Made by a program: the position numbers and the translations under genes
In this document: positions 55,021-64,000 of the stretch, piece after piece
Position numbering within the stretch: position 1 is the stretch's first letter
Layout of the letters: every line of letters starts with the position of its first letter
Notes under the pieces: model-generated
The model's database searches: none
What the model saw: only the letters and a program-made list of their open reading frames with translations
What the model was told of the DNA's origin: nothing
Assembly (NCBI RefSeq): GCF_011421595.1
Contig: NZ_WTLH01000004.1
Location: forward strand, 1,979-65,978
Length of the DNA stretch: 64,000 bases
Origin: Streptomyces sp. YIM 98790
Lineage (GTDB): Bacteria > Actinomycetota > Actinomycetes > Streptomycetales > Streptomycetaceae
Reading direction: 5' to 3'

Positions 55021-56303
55021 TGGCCCTCCTCGCTTTCCGTGCTTGCCGTGCTTGCCGTGGTGTCGGTGGCGTCGGTGGCGCGGTCTCCACCGGCCTGCGC
55101 CGGGACGGCGTCGGCGGGCTCGCCCGCTCCGGCCGCTTCCGCCGCCCCGGCCGCCGTGGCCCGCTCGGTGTCGGTGCGGAAGAACATCGTGGGGTCCTCC
55201 GCCTCGGCCAGCCGGTCGCTGTGGTGGCAGGCGGCCCAGTGGTCCCTGCCGGCCGACGCCAGTTCCGGCTCGCTCTCCCGGCACACGTCGCTGGCCAGCG
55301 GGCAGCGCGGGGAGAACGGGCAGCCCGGAGGCATGCGGATCAGCGACGGCGGGGTGCCCGTGATCGGCCGCAGCCGCTCCTCGCCCTCGCCCTCCAGGGA
55401 CGGGATGGAACCGAGCAGACCGGCCGTGTACGGCATCCGCGGCGTGTAGAAGACGTCGTCGGTGCCGCCGACCTCCACCGGCTTGCCGGCGTACATCACC
55501 AGCGTGCGGTGGGCCATGCCGGCGATCACGCCGAGGTCGTGGGTGATCATCAGGATCGCCGCGTTGACCTCGTCCTTGACCTGGAGCAGCTTTTCCAGGA
55601 TCTGCGCCTGCACGGTCACGTCCAGCGCCGTGGTGGGCTCGTCCGCGATGATCACGTCCGGGTCGTTGATGATCGCCATGGCGATCATCACCCGCTGCCG
55701 CATGCCGCCGGAGAACTCGTGCGGGTAGGCCCGCAGCCGCTTCTCCGCCTGCGGGATGCCCACCAGGTCCAGCATGTGCCGGGCCTTGGCCAGGGCCTGC
55801 CTGCGGGGGACCAGGTGGTGCGCCAGCACCGCCTCGGCGAGCTGGTCTCCGACCGTGTGCACCGGGTTGAGCGAGGTCATCGGGTCCTGGAAGATCATCG
55901 CGATCTTCTCGCCGCGCAGCGCCCGCTGCTCCTTGGCCCGCATGGCCAGGATGTCCTTGCCCCGGTACAGGATCCGGCCGCGGATCCGGGCGTTCTTGGG
56001 CAGCAGGCCCATGATCGCCATGGAGGAGACCGACTTGCCGGAGCCGGACTCGCCCACGATGCCCAGCACCTCACGGGCGCGCAGCGTGTAGTCGACCCCG
56101 CGCACCGCCTTGACCAGGCCGTCGTCGGTGGGGAACTCGACGGTGAGGTCCTCGACCTTGAGCACCTCCTCGTCCAGCGGAGGCTTGGAGTCCGCCAGGG
56201 TGTAGGCGGTGTGCACCTCTTCGGCGCGGCCGTCGGACGGCGCCGCCGTCCCGGGGTGGGTCTCCGGGGCCGGGCTGTCGAGTGGTGGTGGTGTGATTCC
56301 CAT
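55017..56303 (-). CDS. Oligopeptide ABC transporter ATP-binding protein (DppD/OppD-like)
   Basis: This 428-residue ATPase has Walker [11 protein letters not shown], signature [14 protein letters not shown], Walker [13 protein letters not shown], the H-loop ITHDLGVI and the C-terminal Cys segment ([13 protein letters not shown]). The N-terminal 60 residues and the Ser/Thr/Ala-rich tail are longer than in most OppD proteins. Its ATG touches the DppC stop (one-base overlap). Confidence 0.92.
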   Translation of the reverse strand: MGITPPPLDSPAPETHPGTAAPSDGRAEEVHTAYTLADSKPPLDEEVLKVEDLTVEFPTDDGLVKAVRGVDYTLRAREVLGIVGESGSGKSVSSMAIMGLLPKNARIRGRILYRGKDILAMRAKEQRALRGEKIAMIFQDPMTSLNPVHTVGDQLAEAVLAHHLVPRRQALAKARHMLDLVGIPQAEKRLRAYPHEFSGGMRQRVMIAMAIINDPDVIIADEPTTALDVTVQAQILEKLLQVKDEVNAAILMITHDLGVIAGMAHRTLVMYAGKPVEVGGTDDVFYTPRMPYTAGLLGSIPSLEGEGEERLRPITGTPPSLIRMPPGCPFSPRCPLASDVCRESEPELASAGRDHWAACHHSDRLAEAEDPTMFFRTDTERATAAGAAEAAGAGEPADAVPAQAGGDRATDATDTTASTASTESEEGQ

Positions 56304-57322
56304 CAGTCACGCACCCTGTTCTGTCGGGGGTCGAACGCGTCCCGCAGCCCGTCGCCGATGAAGTTCACCGACAGGGCGATGGCGATGATGAAGATGCCGG
56401 GCCAGTAGAACAGCCAGGGCCGGGTCACCATGGCGGTCCGGTACTCGTTGATGATCCGGCCCAGCGAGGTGTCCGGCGGCTGCACGCCCAGTCCGAGGAA
56501 GGACAGCGCCGACTCCAGCAGCACCGCCGCCGAGATCGCCAGCGTCACCGAGACGATGATGATGCCGATCACGTTCGGCAGGATGTGCTTGACGATGATC
56601 CGGGCCGCCGAGGTGCCCACCGAGCGGGCGGCCTCGATGAACTCCTTCTCCCGGATGGACAGCACCTCGCCGCGCACCAGCCGGGCCACCTGGGTCCAGG
56701 TGACCAGGCCGAGCACCAGGCCCAGCACGGCCACACCCTTGTTGCCCCACATCACCGCCACCATGGCGGCGAACAGGATGGTGGGGATGGTGATCATCAC
56801 GTCGGTGATGCGCATCAGCACCGCCTCCAGCCGGCCCCGGAAGAAGCCGGCCGCGGCACCGATCAGGGTGCCCGTGACGGTGGCCACCACGCCCGTGATG
56901 AACGCGATCAGCAGCGAGATCTGCGTGCCGCGCATGGTCAGGGCGAAGTAGTCGCGGCCGATGTTGTCCTGGCCGAAGGGGTGTTCGCCCAGGTGCATGC
57001 CGCCGCCGCCGAGGAACCCGGGCACCACGCTGAGCGTGGGGCGGCCCTTGTTCACCAGGTCGGCGGAGTTGACGTAGTTCTTGTCCCACCAGCCGGGGAT
57101 CGGGCCCAGCCCGATGGAGCTGACCGACAGCACCAGCACGAATCCGAGCAGGATCATGCCCGCCACCGCGCCCCGGTGCCGCAGGAACCGGCGCACGATG
57201 AGCTGGCTCTGGGTGCGGGCCTTGATGTCGAGGCCCTGTGCCGCGTCGCTGTCGCCCGGCGGACGGGGGTCGCCAGGAGTGACCGTGTGCGTCCCCGCGC
57301 TCTGGGCAGCTGTCTGTGCCAT
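56303..57322 (-). CDS. Oligopeptide ABC transporter permease (DppC-like)
   Basis: This 339-residue protein has a soluble N-terminus and six membrane helices. These include RRFLRHRGAVAGMILLGFVLVLSV and the DppC/EAA loop EFIEAARSVGTSAARIIVKHILPNVIG, which contacts the ATPases. The segment LGEHPFGQDNIGRDYFAL is also family-typical. Twelve bases separate it from the DppB gene. Confidence 0.93.
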   Translation of the reverse strand: MAQTAAQSAGTHTVTPGDPRPPGDSDAAQGLDIKARTQSQLIVRRFLRHRGAVAGMILLGFVLVLSVSSIGLGPIPGWWDKNYVNSADLVNKGRPTLSVVPGFLGGGGMHLGEHPFGQDNIGRDYFALTMRGTQISLLIAFITGVVATVTGTLIGAAAGFFRGRLEAVLMRITDVMITIPTILFAAMVAVMWGNKGVAVLGLVLGLVTWTQVARLVRGEVLSIREKEFIEAARSVGTSAARIIVKHILPNVIGIIIVSVTLAISAAVLLESALSFLGLGVQPPDTSLGRIINEYRTAMVTRPWLFYWPGIFIIAIALSVNFIGDGLRDAFDPRQNRVRD

Positions 57323-57334
57323 GTCGATCTCCTC

Positions 57335-58846
57335 CTAGGACAGCCTGATGCGGGGGTCGAGATAGGCGTAGGCGATGTCGGCGATCATGTTGAACAGCAC
57401 CACCGCCCCGCCGGAGATCAGGAAGAAGGCCATGATCGGGTTGGGATCTCGCTCCCGGATGCCGTCCAGCAGCAGCGAGCCCATGGCCCGCCAGCCGAAC
57501 ACCGTCTCGGTCACCACCGCGCCGCCGAACACCGAGGCGATGTCGTAGGCGACCAGGGTGGTGATCGGGATCAGGCCGTTGCGGAAGGCGTGCCGCAGGA
57601 TCACCGCCCGCTCCGGCAGGCCCTTGGCCCGCGCGGTGCGCACGTAGTCCTGGTTCATGACCTCCAGCATGGTGGCCCTGCTGTACCGGGAGTAGGACGC
57701 CAGGGAAACCAGCACCAGCGCCATGGTGGGCAGCGCCAGGTGGGTCAGGCTGTCCAGGTTGTGCTCCCAGTAGGTCCCCTCGTAGTTGGGCGTGCTGGGG
57801 CCGATGGTGGCGATGGGGCGGCCGTTGACCGAGTCGCTGTAGGCGGCGAACGACCACAGCATGCGGTCCATGAAGATCACCATCGCCGTGGCCACGGCGG
57901 TGCACACCGAGGCCGTGATGGCCGGCCGGCGGAACAGCTCGCCGCCGACGAACCAGCCGACGCCGACCGCGATCGCGATGGCCAGCCCCAGCAGCCCGAT
58001 CACGGTGATCGGGTACGGGTTCTCCAGCACCGAGCCGAAGGCCACCGAGGAGAGGATGCCCAGCACCGCGGTGATCACCGTGGCCTTCATCACCGGGTTC
58101 CACTCCAGGGCGCTGAACAGGGTGGCGAAGCCCAGCGCGGCGGCCAGGGCGGTGAGGGCGATGACCCCGATGCCCAGGCCCGGGTTGGCGAACCAGCCGG
58201 TGGCCGACATCACGGTCAGGGCCACGGCCATCGCCGCGGTGGTGCCGCCGAAGGCGATCAGCCGGGTGCGTCTGTCCGTGACCAGCAGGGACGAGAACAA
58301 TCCGCCGACAAACAAGGCGATCAGCCCGATCACCCACCAGGCGAGGGTCGGATCGGCCAGCCAGTTGTTGAACTCGATCGCCGCGAACTCCTTGAGCAGC
58401 GAGCCGACCCAGAACAGCGGGAGGGAGAAGAACACGAACGCGCTGAAGGTGACGGTCAGGTCCAGCGCGCTGTACTGGCGCAGGGCCGAGATGACGCCGA
58501 GGGCCACGCCCAGCACGATGGCCAGCACGGTGGCGCCGAGCACGAGCTGGAGGGTGGCTCCGAGCGCCTTCTCCAGGGTGGCGTTGATCTGGATACCGTC
58601 CCGGTCCGTTCCAAGATCCCATTGGAAGGCACCGGTGAGCCAGAGGAAGTAGCGGACGATCACCGGTTTGTCCAGGTGCATCCGCTCGGTCCGCTCCGCG
58701 ATGGCGTTCTCGCGGCGGTTGGCGGGGAGTTCCCTGAGGTCGGCCAGGGGGTCCCCGAGGTTGGCGGCCATGACGTAGACGAGTGCCGTCGCCGAGAAGA
58801 AGACGAGCACCGAGACGATCAGCCGCCGCACGATAAAGACAAGCAT
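57335..58846 (-). CDS. Oligopeptide ABC transporter permease (DppB-like) with extra membrane region
   Basis: At 503 residues this is about 180 longer than a usual DppB. Standard ends are present: N-terminal FIVRRLIVSVLVFFSATALVYVM, and C-terminal DYVRTARAKGLPERAVILRHAFRNGLIPITT, the EAA loop. Between FWVGSLL and LTHLALPTMAL lies an insertion with five or six additional helices (VIGLIALFVGGL, LGIGVIALTALAAALGF, VIGLLGLAIAIAVGVG and others). This arrangement is known from other actinobacteria. ATG 58846. Confidence 0.9.
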   Translation of the reverse strand: MLVFIVRRLIVSVLVFFSATALVYVMAANLGDPLADLRELPANRRENAIAERTERMHLDKPVIVRYFLWLTGAFQWDLGTDRDGIQINATLEKALGATLQLVLGATVLAIVLGVALGVISALRQYSALDLTVTFSAFVFFSLPLFWVGSLLKEFAAIEFNNWLADPTLAWWVIGLIALFVGGLFSSLLVTDRRTRLIAFGGTTAAMAVALTVMSATGWFANPGLGIGVIALTALAAALGFATLFSALEWNPVMKATVITAVLGILSSVAFGSVLENPYPITVIGLLGLAIAIAVGVGWFVGGELFRRPAITASVCTAVATAMVIFMDRMLWSFAAYSDSVNGRPIATIGPSTPNYEGTYWEHNLDSLTHLALPTMALVLVSLASYSRYSRATMLEVMNQDYVRTARAKGLPERAVILRHAFRNGLIPITTLVAYDIASVFGGAVVTETVFGWRAMGSLLLDGIRERDPNPIMAFFLISGGAVVLFNMIADIAYAYLDPRIRLS

Positions 58847-58933
58847 GTCGCTGACTCCGGAATGGTCAGGAAGCGGGTGCCCGCGCCGGCGGTGACCGGC
58901 GGACGGATCCGGGGGTGCGGCTCGACGCGGAAG

Positions 58934-58967
58934 GCGGGGCCGGGGATTGAGGCTTCCCCGGCCCCGC
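58934..58967 (-). terminator. Hairpin between binding-protein and permease genes
   Basis: GCGGGGCCGGGGA pairs with TCCCCGGCCCCGC around an 8-base loop. It lies in the 210-base gap after the solute-binding protein gene. It probably reduces read-through so that the binding protein is made in excess over the permeases. Confidence 0.75.
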
Positions 58968-59056
58968 ACTTCGCTATGTGTCAGGCCGTGTCCGGCACCG
59001 CTCGGGCGGCGCGGCGTACCGCGTACCGCCGTGGGCGGGCGTGACTTCCGGTCGGA

Positions 59057-60892
59057 TTACTCGTCGATCGTCCACTTGTTCATGGAGGCGGCGAAGTTGT
59101 CCTGGGTGGCGTTGGCTTCGACACCCTTCACGGAGTCGGAGTAGGCCAGCAGACCCGGGTGGGCGAACAGCGGGATGGTCGCCACGTCCTCCCACAGGAT
59201 CTTCTCGACCTCGTTGATCAGCGGCAGCTGGGCGGCCGGGTCGACGGTCTCGTTGATCTCCTTGATCAGGCTGTCGACTTCCTCGTTGGAGTAGCAGCCG
59301 TTGTTGTTGCCCTTGCCCTCGGCGGAGCACTCGGACGGCGTGGTGAAGGTGGAGGCCCAGCCGCTCACCTGCGGGGAGCCCAGCCAGGCGAACAGCGCCA
59401 CGTCGTAGGTGTTCTGCGACAGGCCGCCGTCCGGGTCGAAGAAGTTGGCCTCGAAGTACGGCTGGACGTCGAAGCCGGCCTCGTCACAGGACTCCTTGAT
59501 CAGCTGCCAGGTGTCCTCGCGGCGCTTGTTGTCGGCGATGGCGCCACCGCGGATGACGGTGCCGACCGCGTCGGCCTCCTCCAGCAGGGCCCGGGCGGCC
59601 TCGATGTCCGGCTCGGCGTACTCGGCCGGGAAGGCGTGGGCCACGGCCTCTTCGTAGCCGTCCTGGAACGGCGCGATGTTGCGGACGTCCTGCGGCTCGG
59701 CGTCGGCGGAGATCGGGTTGATCAGCCGCTCGACGATCTGCTTGCGCGGCACGCAGAGCGCGAAGGCCTGGCGCAGGCGCTCGTCGTCGGCGAGCGAGCC
59801 GCTGTCGAAGTTGAGGTCCAGGTGCTCGTAGACGTACTGGTCGAACTCGACCAGGGTCACGCCCTCCATGGCGGCGAGCTGTTCCTTGATGTCCGCGTCC
59901 GGCTGCGGCTGGATGACATGCACGTCACCGTTCTCCAGAGCCTGCGGCTGCTCGGTGCCGGGCACCAGGCGGAAGACGATCTCGGAGACGCCGGGCGGGG
60001 TGCCCCAGTACTCCTCGTTGTAGGCGATGGAGACGGACTCGCCGGGGGCGTAGTTGGAGATCTTGAACGGACCCGAGGAAGGCATCAGCGCCGCGTCGGG
60101 CATCGCGCCCTGGAACAGCCAGCCCTCGTTGAAGAAGTCACCGGCGGCCTTCAGGCCCTGGGCGTCGCCGTCCAGGATGGCCTGGGACATCTCCGCGGAG
60201 TCGGCGAAGCCGCCCTGCTCGGCCACGACGTGCGCGGGCATCATCGGGTAGCCGTTGCTGGGGCCGTTGGACTCCCAGTCGGCGAACGGCTTGTCGTACT
60301 TCAGCGTGAAGGTCTTGGCGGCCGGGTCCTCGCAGACCGGGGTGGTGACATCCTCCACACCGTCGGTGCCGACCACGGAGAAGACCGGGGTCTCCTGGAC
60401 TTCCTTCTCGCCCGTGGGCTCGCCGGTCTCCTCGTCGATGACGTCGACCTCGCGGTCCACCGTGAGGTGGCCGGCGTTCTGGGCCCACCACAGCAGGGCG
60501 TCGTCACAGGCGATCGGGTCGCCGTCGGACCAGGTGGCATCCTCGGCAATGGTGTACTCGACGGTCAGCGGGTCGTCCGAGACCTTCTCGTAGGTCCCGA
60601 ACTCCTCGTTCCGCATGATCGTGCCGTCTGCGGCGAACTGCCAGAAACCGGTGGTCACCCACTTGTTGACCATCGAGTTCTTGTAGGAGTTCGTCGACGC
60701 CGTGGTGTCGTTGTAGGAGTCGTACTCCTGGTCGTTGGCGACGTAGATCGTGCCGGTGGGACCGGACGCGGTGGTCGGGTCCTTGCTCTTGTCGTTGTCG
60801 CTGCTGCTTCCACCGCCGCTGCACGCAGAGAGGGCCAGAGCCCCCCCAAGTGCCGCGGCGACCAGCTTCGACGTAGTGCCGAATCGGGTCAT
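59057..60892 (-). CDS. Family 5 oligopeptide-binding lipoprotein (DppA/OppA-like)
   Basis: This 611-residue lipoprotein has a signal ending in lipobox LSAC (Cys at about 24), then a Ser/Asp/Lys spacer. SBP family 5 features are QEYDSYND near the start of the mature part and ATWSDGDPIACDDALLWW. They continue with FKISNYAPGESVSIAYNEEYWG and DERLRQAFALCVPRKQIVERLINP. It delivers peptides to the permeases and ATPases encoded downstream. First gene of the operon, with an A/T-rich promoter at about 61020-61070. Confidence 0.94.
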   Translation of the reverse strand: MTRFGTTSKLVAAALGGALALSACSGGGSSSDNDKSKDPTTASGPTGTIYVANDQEYDSYNDTTASTNSYKNSMVNKWVTTGFWQFAADGTIMRNEEFGTYEKVSDDPLTVEYTIAEDATWSDGDPIACDDALLWWAQNAGHLTVDREVDVIDEETGEPTGEKEVQETPVFSVVGTDGVEDVTTPVCEDPAAKTFTLKYDKPFADWESNGPSNGYPMMPAHVVAEQGGFADSAEMSQAILDGDAQGLKAAGDFFNEGWLFQGAMPDAALMPSSGPFKISNYAPGESVSIAYNEEYWGTPPGVSEIVFRLVPGTEQPQALENGDVHVIQPQPDADIKEQLAAMEGVTLVEFDQYVYEHLDLNFDSGSLADDERLRQAFALCVPRKQIVERLINPISADAEPQDVRNIAPFQDGYEEAVAHAFPAEYAEPDIEAARALLEEADAVGTVIRGGAIADNKRREDTWQLIKESCDEAGFDVQPYFEANFFDPDGGLSQNTYDVALFAWLGSPQVSGWASTFTTPSECSAEGKGNNNGCYSNEEVDSLIKEINETVDPAAQLPLINEVEKILWEDVATIPLFAHPGLLAYSDSVKGVEANATQDNFAASMNKWTIDE

Positions 60893-61489
60893 CTTCGGGC
60901 CTTCCGCGGTGTGATGACTTCGGGTGTGAAGTTGCGGGAAGCTTCCTCACTCGACGGCCCGGTAACAAGTGCGTTCGGGTGACCGTTGTCTACCCGAGAC
61001 AGGAAACAGGCTGAGCTGTGATCAGCAATTTTGGACAAAGCTCTCTATAGCCGTACAAAAGATCGACCCCTATGAGCGGTAACCGTGCATCACCGTCCGT
61101 AATCCGGGCGGATTCGATGGGCATGTCCGCATGTCGCTTTCTCGGCTTGTGTCTGCCCGGTCGCCGGCCCGTCCCGGTTTCGTTCCGGTCACGTCGCGGC
61201 CGTGTCCCCCTCCCGTCCCCGGAGCGTCACCGCTATGCCGCCTTCGGTTTCCGCAAGGCGTGTGCACGGCGTGTGCACAGCGCGTGCACGGGGCGCGGCG
61301 TGCGGACCGCACGCCCGGCGCACGGCAAAGGTGTGAACACCTGACCCAGCCTGTCCCCGAGGGGTGGGAAACCCGGCCAACTTGGGTAAAAACGCTGTGG
61401 GGGTGGTGAGTTCCGTGATTCGGTGAACATATTGCAATCCGGCGGGGCCGGCCGGAACACCTCCACTGCCTGCATGCGGGAGCCGTCCC
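60893..61489. promoter_or_regulatory. Divergent control region with three phased GTGCAC repeats
   Basis: 597 bases without a convincing gene. 61259-61291 holds three direct 11-base units CGTGTGCACGG / CGTGTGCACAG / CGCGTGCACGG, each a helical turn apart. A/T-rich promoter-like DNA lies at 61018-61075 (binding-protein gene) and at about 61378-61435 (DUF2617 gene). No hairpin of note. Confidence 0.55.
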
Positions 61490-62002
61490 ATGCTCACCAC
61501 GATTCACACCGCCTATTCCGATACCCGGGCCGATGATCTCGCCTGGGCTCTCGGTCAGGAGCCCCTGCCCTACCTGGCCTCGCTCGATCTTGAACTCAGC
61601 GGCGCCCGTGTCCGGTTGCGCGTCCTCGGTGCCTCGCACCAGGTACTCCTCGACAGCCGGGGCGGGACCTGCTCCGAGACCGTGGCCTGCATGCCCGGCA
61701 GCCGCACCCCGCTGCCGCTGGGCGTGTCCAAGACCCTGGGGGCGTTCGAGTACGAGTTCGCGGCGCATGTGGAGAGCCTGGCGCCGGGGTCCTTCGCCGG
61801 CCGGGCCCAGGAACTTCTCGCGCTGGTGGCCGAGCATCCGCACGGGCTCGCCGGTACCTTTCCCGGCGATCCGCACGCCTTCACCGCGCTGCTCGCCCAG
61901 AGCCGCGGCGGGCATGTGCACTGGCGCACCTGGCACGCCTACCCCCAGGAGCACCGTCTCGTCTCCACCCGCACCCGGATTCTGGTGCGCGGCGAACTCT
62001 AA
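61490..62002 (+). CDS. DUF2617 family protein
   Basis: This 170-residue protein is typical of Streptomyces DUF2617: YSDTRADDLAWALG near the start, ASHQVLLD in the middle, then GAFEYEFAAHVESLAPGSF and HVHWRTWHAYPQEHRLVSTRTRI. The function is unknown. It is normally next to a spermidine-synthase-like gene, as here. GGGAG lies 7 bases before ATG 61490. 90 bases separate it from the next gene. Confidence 0.85.
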   Translation: MLTTIHTAYSDTRADDLAWALGQEPLPYLASLDLELSGARVRLRVLGASHQVLLDSRGGTCSETVACMPGSRTPLPLGVSKTLGAFEYEFAAHVESLAPGSFAGRAQELLALVAEHPHGLAGTFPGDPHAFTALLAQSRGGHVHWRTWHAYPQEHRLVSTRTRILVRGEL

Positions 62003-62092
62003 ACGCGGGAGCGGCGATTACCTTTCCGTGCGCCCCTGCGCCACTCCTGTGGGTGACACGGCCGACGCGTGCCGTGACGTACCGTTCGCGAC

Positions 62093-62965
62093 ATGATCGA
62101 CTCCACCGAGGCCCCGGCCGGCCGTGCCGCCGCCGGGCGCTCCGCCGCCATGGTGCCGGCCGGCCGGGCGGGCGCGGGAGCCGGGGAAGGCTCCGGCGAG
62201 CCGCTGCGGATGCCGGTGCCGCCCAGGGTGGGGCGCTGGATCGTGCTCTGTGCCGTCTTCGTCTGCGCCGCCTGCGGGCTGGTCTACGAACTGGTTCTGG
62301 TGGCGCTCGCCGACTATCTGGTCGGCGACACCGTCACCCAGACCTCCGTGGTGCTGTCGCTGATGGTCTTCGCCATGGGAATCGGCTCCCTGGGCGCCAA
62401 GCGGCTGCGGCTGCGCGCCTCGGTCAGCTTCGGTCTGATCGAGGCGCTGCTGGCGCTGGCGGGCGGTGCCTCGGCGGTCGCGCTGCACGCCTGCTGGCTG
62501 TGGTTCGGCGAGGTGCGGCCGGTGCTGTTCGGCTCCGCGCTGGCGATCGGGGTGCTGATCGGCATGGAGATGCCGCTGCTGATGACCCTGATCCAGCGCA
62601 TCCGCAAGCAGGACCCGGGCGGCGCGGTGGCCGACCTGTCCGCCGCGGACTACGTGGGCGCGCTGCTCGGCGGGCTCGCCTTCCCGTTCCTGCTGCTGCC
62701 GCTGCTCGGGCGGCTCAACGCGGCGCTGCTCACCGGGGTGGTCAATGTGCTGGCCGGCGGGGCCGTGGTGCTGTGGCTGTTCCGCGGCGATCTGAGCGTC
62801 CGGGCCCGGCTGGCGCTGTGCGCGGTCAACACGGTGGTCGTCGGCGCGCTGCTGACCGGGGTGCTGCTGGGCGGGCCGCTGGAGGCGGCCACCTCCCGCG
62901 TGGTCGAGCACGGCACCGGCTCCGGGGCCGCCGTTCCCGGCGCCCCGGCCGTCCGCGGGCCCTGA
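62093..62965 (+). CDS. Spermidine-synthase-like membrane protein lacking the catalytic domain
   Basis: This 290-residue protein corresponds to the membrane half of Streptomyces polyamine aminopropyltransferase-like proteins. It has [86 protein letters not shown] and seven helices overall. The usual C-terminal Rossmann domain with the GGGDG motif, about 230 residues, is missing. The protein stops 30 residues after the last helix, and no matching sequence is seen in any frame downstream. It cannot make spermidine as it stands. Confidence 0.75.
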   Translation: MIDSTEAPAGRAAAGRSAAMVPAGRAGAGAGEGSGEPLRMPVPPRVGRWIVLCAVFVCAACGLVYELVLVALADYLVGDTVTQTSVVLSLMVFAMGIGSLGAKRLRLRASVSFGLIEALLALAGGASAVALHACWLWFGEVRPVLFGSALAIGVLIGMEMPLLMTLIQRIRKQDPGGAVADLSAADYVGALLGGLAFPFLLLPLLGRLNAALLTGVVNVLAGGAVVLWLFRGDLSVRARLALCAVNTVVVGALLTGVLLGGPLEAATSRVVEHGTGSGAAVPGAPAVRGP

Positions 62966-63057
62966 GCCGGAGTGCCCGGGCGGGGCGGGCGGCCCGCCCG
63001 AGGACAAACGTTCCGCAACGGTGGGGAAGCGGGCGCCCAGTGGGTAGAGTCCCGCGC

Positions 63058-64000
63058 ATGGAGCACGAGGTCTACGTACCGCATCCCGCCGCCGCCGTGC
63101 GGGCGGTGTTCACCGAGCCGGAACGTATCGCCGCCTGCGTGCCGGGCTTCCAGCCGGAACCGCGGACGGCCGGTGCGGCCGGGGCCGCCGAGGCCGAGCC
63201 GGAACGGCGGGCAGGCGATCCCGCGGCCCTGGCCGGGCGGCTGCGGCTGCGGATCGGCGGCTCCACCATCACCTACCGCGGCGCGCTGCGGCTGCTGGCG
63301 CACGGCGAGGGCTTCCTGGTCGACGCCTCCGGCGAGGAGTCGCGCGGCAACGGCCGGGTGCGGCTGACCCTGACCGTGGTGCCGCGCCCGGTCGCGGACG
63401 GCACCGGCACCACGCTGGCCTTCGCGGGAGTGCTGGAGGAGGCCCGCGGCCGGATCACCGAGTTCGACGCCGGCCGCCGCGAAGCGGCCGGCCGCCGCCT
63501 GCTGGACCGTTTCACCGAAGCCCTTCTTCCCCTCATCCCCGCCCCGCCCGCGCCCGCACCCACGGAGGGGGCCGCGCCGGACGCCGCCGGGGACGGGGAC
63601 GAGGCCGGGGACGGGGACGGGGCAGCGCGGCAGGAGGTGTCCGCGGACGCGGACGCGCCTTCGCCGGACGCCGCCGGGGACGGAGCCGCACCCGCGGCCG
63701 GGGACGCGGACGGGGACGGGGACAAGGACGGGGACGAGGCCCGGCCGGCCGCCGAGCGCGGTGACGGCGACACCCGGGCCGGGGACGAGCGGGGCGACAC
63801 GGGCACCGGGGAGAGCGGCGAGGACACCGGAGGCGAAAGCCGCGGGCTCGGCCTGGAGGACGACAACGAGCCGGTGATCCCCGGCATCCCGGCTCCGGAC
63901 AGCGGTCAGGACACGCCGCCGCCCGGGGTCTCGCCGCGGGTCTTCGACGCCGAGGTGCCCCCGTCCTCCCTGGACCCCGACGCCCGGCCCGACGACGACG
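63058..64000 (+). CDS. SRPBCC/CoxG-like protein, 3' part outside the window
   Basis: The frame is open from ATG 63058 to the end, at least 314 codons. The first 160 residues look like a START/CoxG-type ligand-binding domain (MEHEVYVPHPAAAVRAVFTEPERIAACVPGFQPE, LAFAGVLEEARGRITEFDAG, RLLDRFTEALLPLI). A very acidic Gly/Asp/Ala-rich stretch of about 120 residues follows, built from GGGGAC DNA repeats. It ends VIPGIPAPDSGQDTPPPGV. In other actinobacteria such proteins have C-terminal membrane helices, which would be beyond the edge here. Confidence 0.75.
   Translation, partial: MEHEVYVPHPAAAVRAVFTEPERIAACVPGFQPEPRTAGAAGAAEAEPERRAGDPAALAGRLRLRIGGSTITYRGALRLLAHGEGFLVDASGEESRGNGRVRLTLTVVPRPVADGTGTTLAFAGVLEEARGRITEFDAGRREAAGRRLLDRFTEALLPLIPAPPAPAPTEGAAPDAAGDGDEAGDGDGAARQEVSADADAPSPDAAGDGAAPAAGDADGDGDKDGDEARPAAERGDGDTRAGDERGDTGTGESGEDTGGESRGLGLEDDNEPVIPGIPAPDSGQDTPPPGVSPRVFDAEVPPSSLDPDARPDDD

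Noticed and set aside
56585-59044. Long plus-strand open frame opposite the permease genes
   Set aside because: Antisense shadow of two recognisable ABC permeases; its composition (His/Gln/Gly-rich) is an artefact of reading hydrophobic codons in reverse.
61072-61409. Small plus-strand frames in the gap before DUF2617
   Set aside because: No ribosome sites, mixed third positions, and overlapping frames; treated as non-coding control DNA.

Overview
The window comes from a high-GC actinomycete, almost certainly Streptomyces or a close relative. Codon third positions are nearly all G or C, and GTG/TTG starts and 4-base ATGA/GTGA gene overlaps are common. Lineage markers include the dnaK-grpE-dnaJ-hspR operon and clpB with HspR-type (HAIR) operators, WhiJ-like XRE + DUF397 + ATPase regulators, an F420-type PPOX protein, a Streptomyces-type Mob/DUF2637/DUF3631 gene set, and DUF2617 beside a spermidine-synthase-like membrane gene.

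Layout. 1-1.55 kb: two small toxin-antitoxin modules (PIN type and HigBA type), with a broken fragment of a gene whose intact copy lies at 6.4-7.3 kb. 1.65-26.87 kb: a 25.2-kb integrated element in the 3' end of a tRNA-Gly(UCC) gene. It is bounded by a 45-bp exact direct repeat (1651-1695 and 26825-26869), and each copy is followed by its own terminator hairpin. The core genes of the element are at 17.4-24.7 kb: relaxase, MobC, DUF2637 membrane protein, DUF3631 ATPase, XRE regulator, excisionase and tyrosine integrase. No FtsK/TraB-like transfer ATPase is visible, so it looks mobilizable rather than self-transmissible. An IS1380-type insertion sequence with a 5-bp target duplication sits between the integrase and the right attachment site. 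Cargo at 2-17.4 kb: a fused type IIG restriction-modification enzyme; several lone enzymes (glycosyltransferase, GNAT-like protein, THUMP methyltransferase, PIG-L deacetylase); a tightly coupled operon on the minus strand; WhiJ-like regulators; and a Nudix hydrolase. The operon (14.44 to 9.40 kb) starts with an 18-codon ORF that has a textbook ribosome site and overlaps a radical SAM/SPASM gene. Two methyltransferases and three glycosyltransferases follow. This looks like an undescribed biosynthetic cassette, and it is the most interesting part of the window.

26.9-64 kb is conserved chromosome: a small zinc-ribbon protein, secreted SGNH hydrolase, Ser/Thr kinase, dCTP deaminase, Yip1-like membrane protein, EtfD-like membrane Fe-S oxidoreductase, orphan sugar-binding lipoprotein, LCP ligase, the heat-shock operon, a cold-shock protein, a ferric-reductase-like flavoprotein, a Tat-exported beta-propeller protein, an odd voltage-sensor channel, a secreted trypsin-like protease, ClpB, YbjN, a five-gene oligopeptide ABC importer, DUF2617, a truncated spermidine-synthase-like membrane protein and a partial SRPBCC protein running off the right end.

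Regulation visible in sequence: HAIR elements before dnaK and clpB tie the chaperones to HspR. A TTACTG-NN-CGGTAA-like dyad occurs twice in the divergent region before the EtfD-like gene and the sugar-binding lipoprotein gene. A palindrome at 15.65 kb separates the WhiJ-like regulator from the ATPase/biosynthetic genes, so those regulators may control the cassette. Function calls rest on motif and family recognition from reading only; no database search was run.
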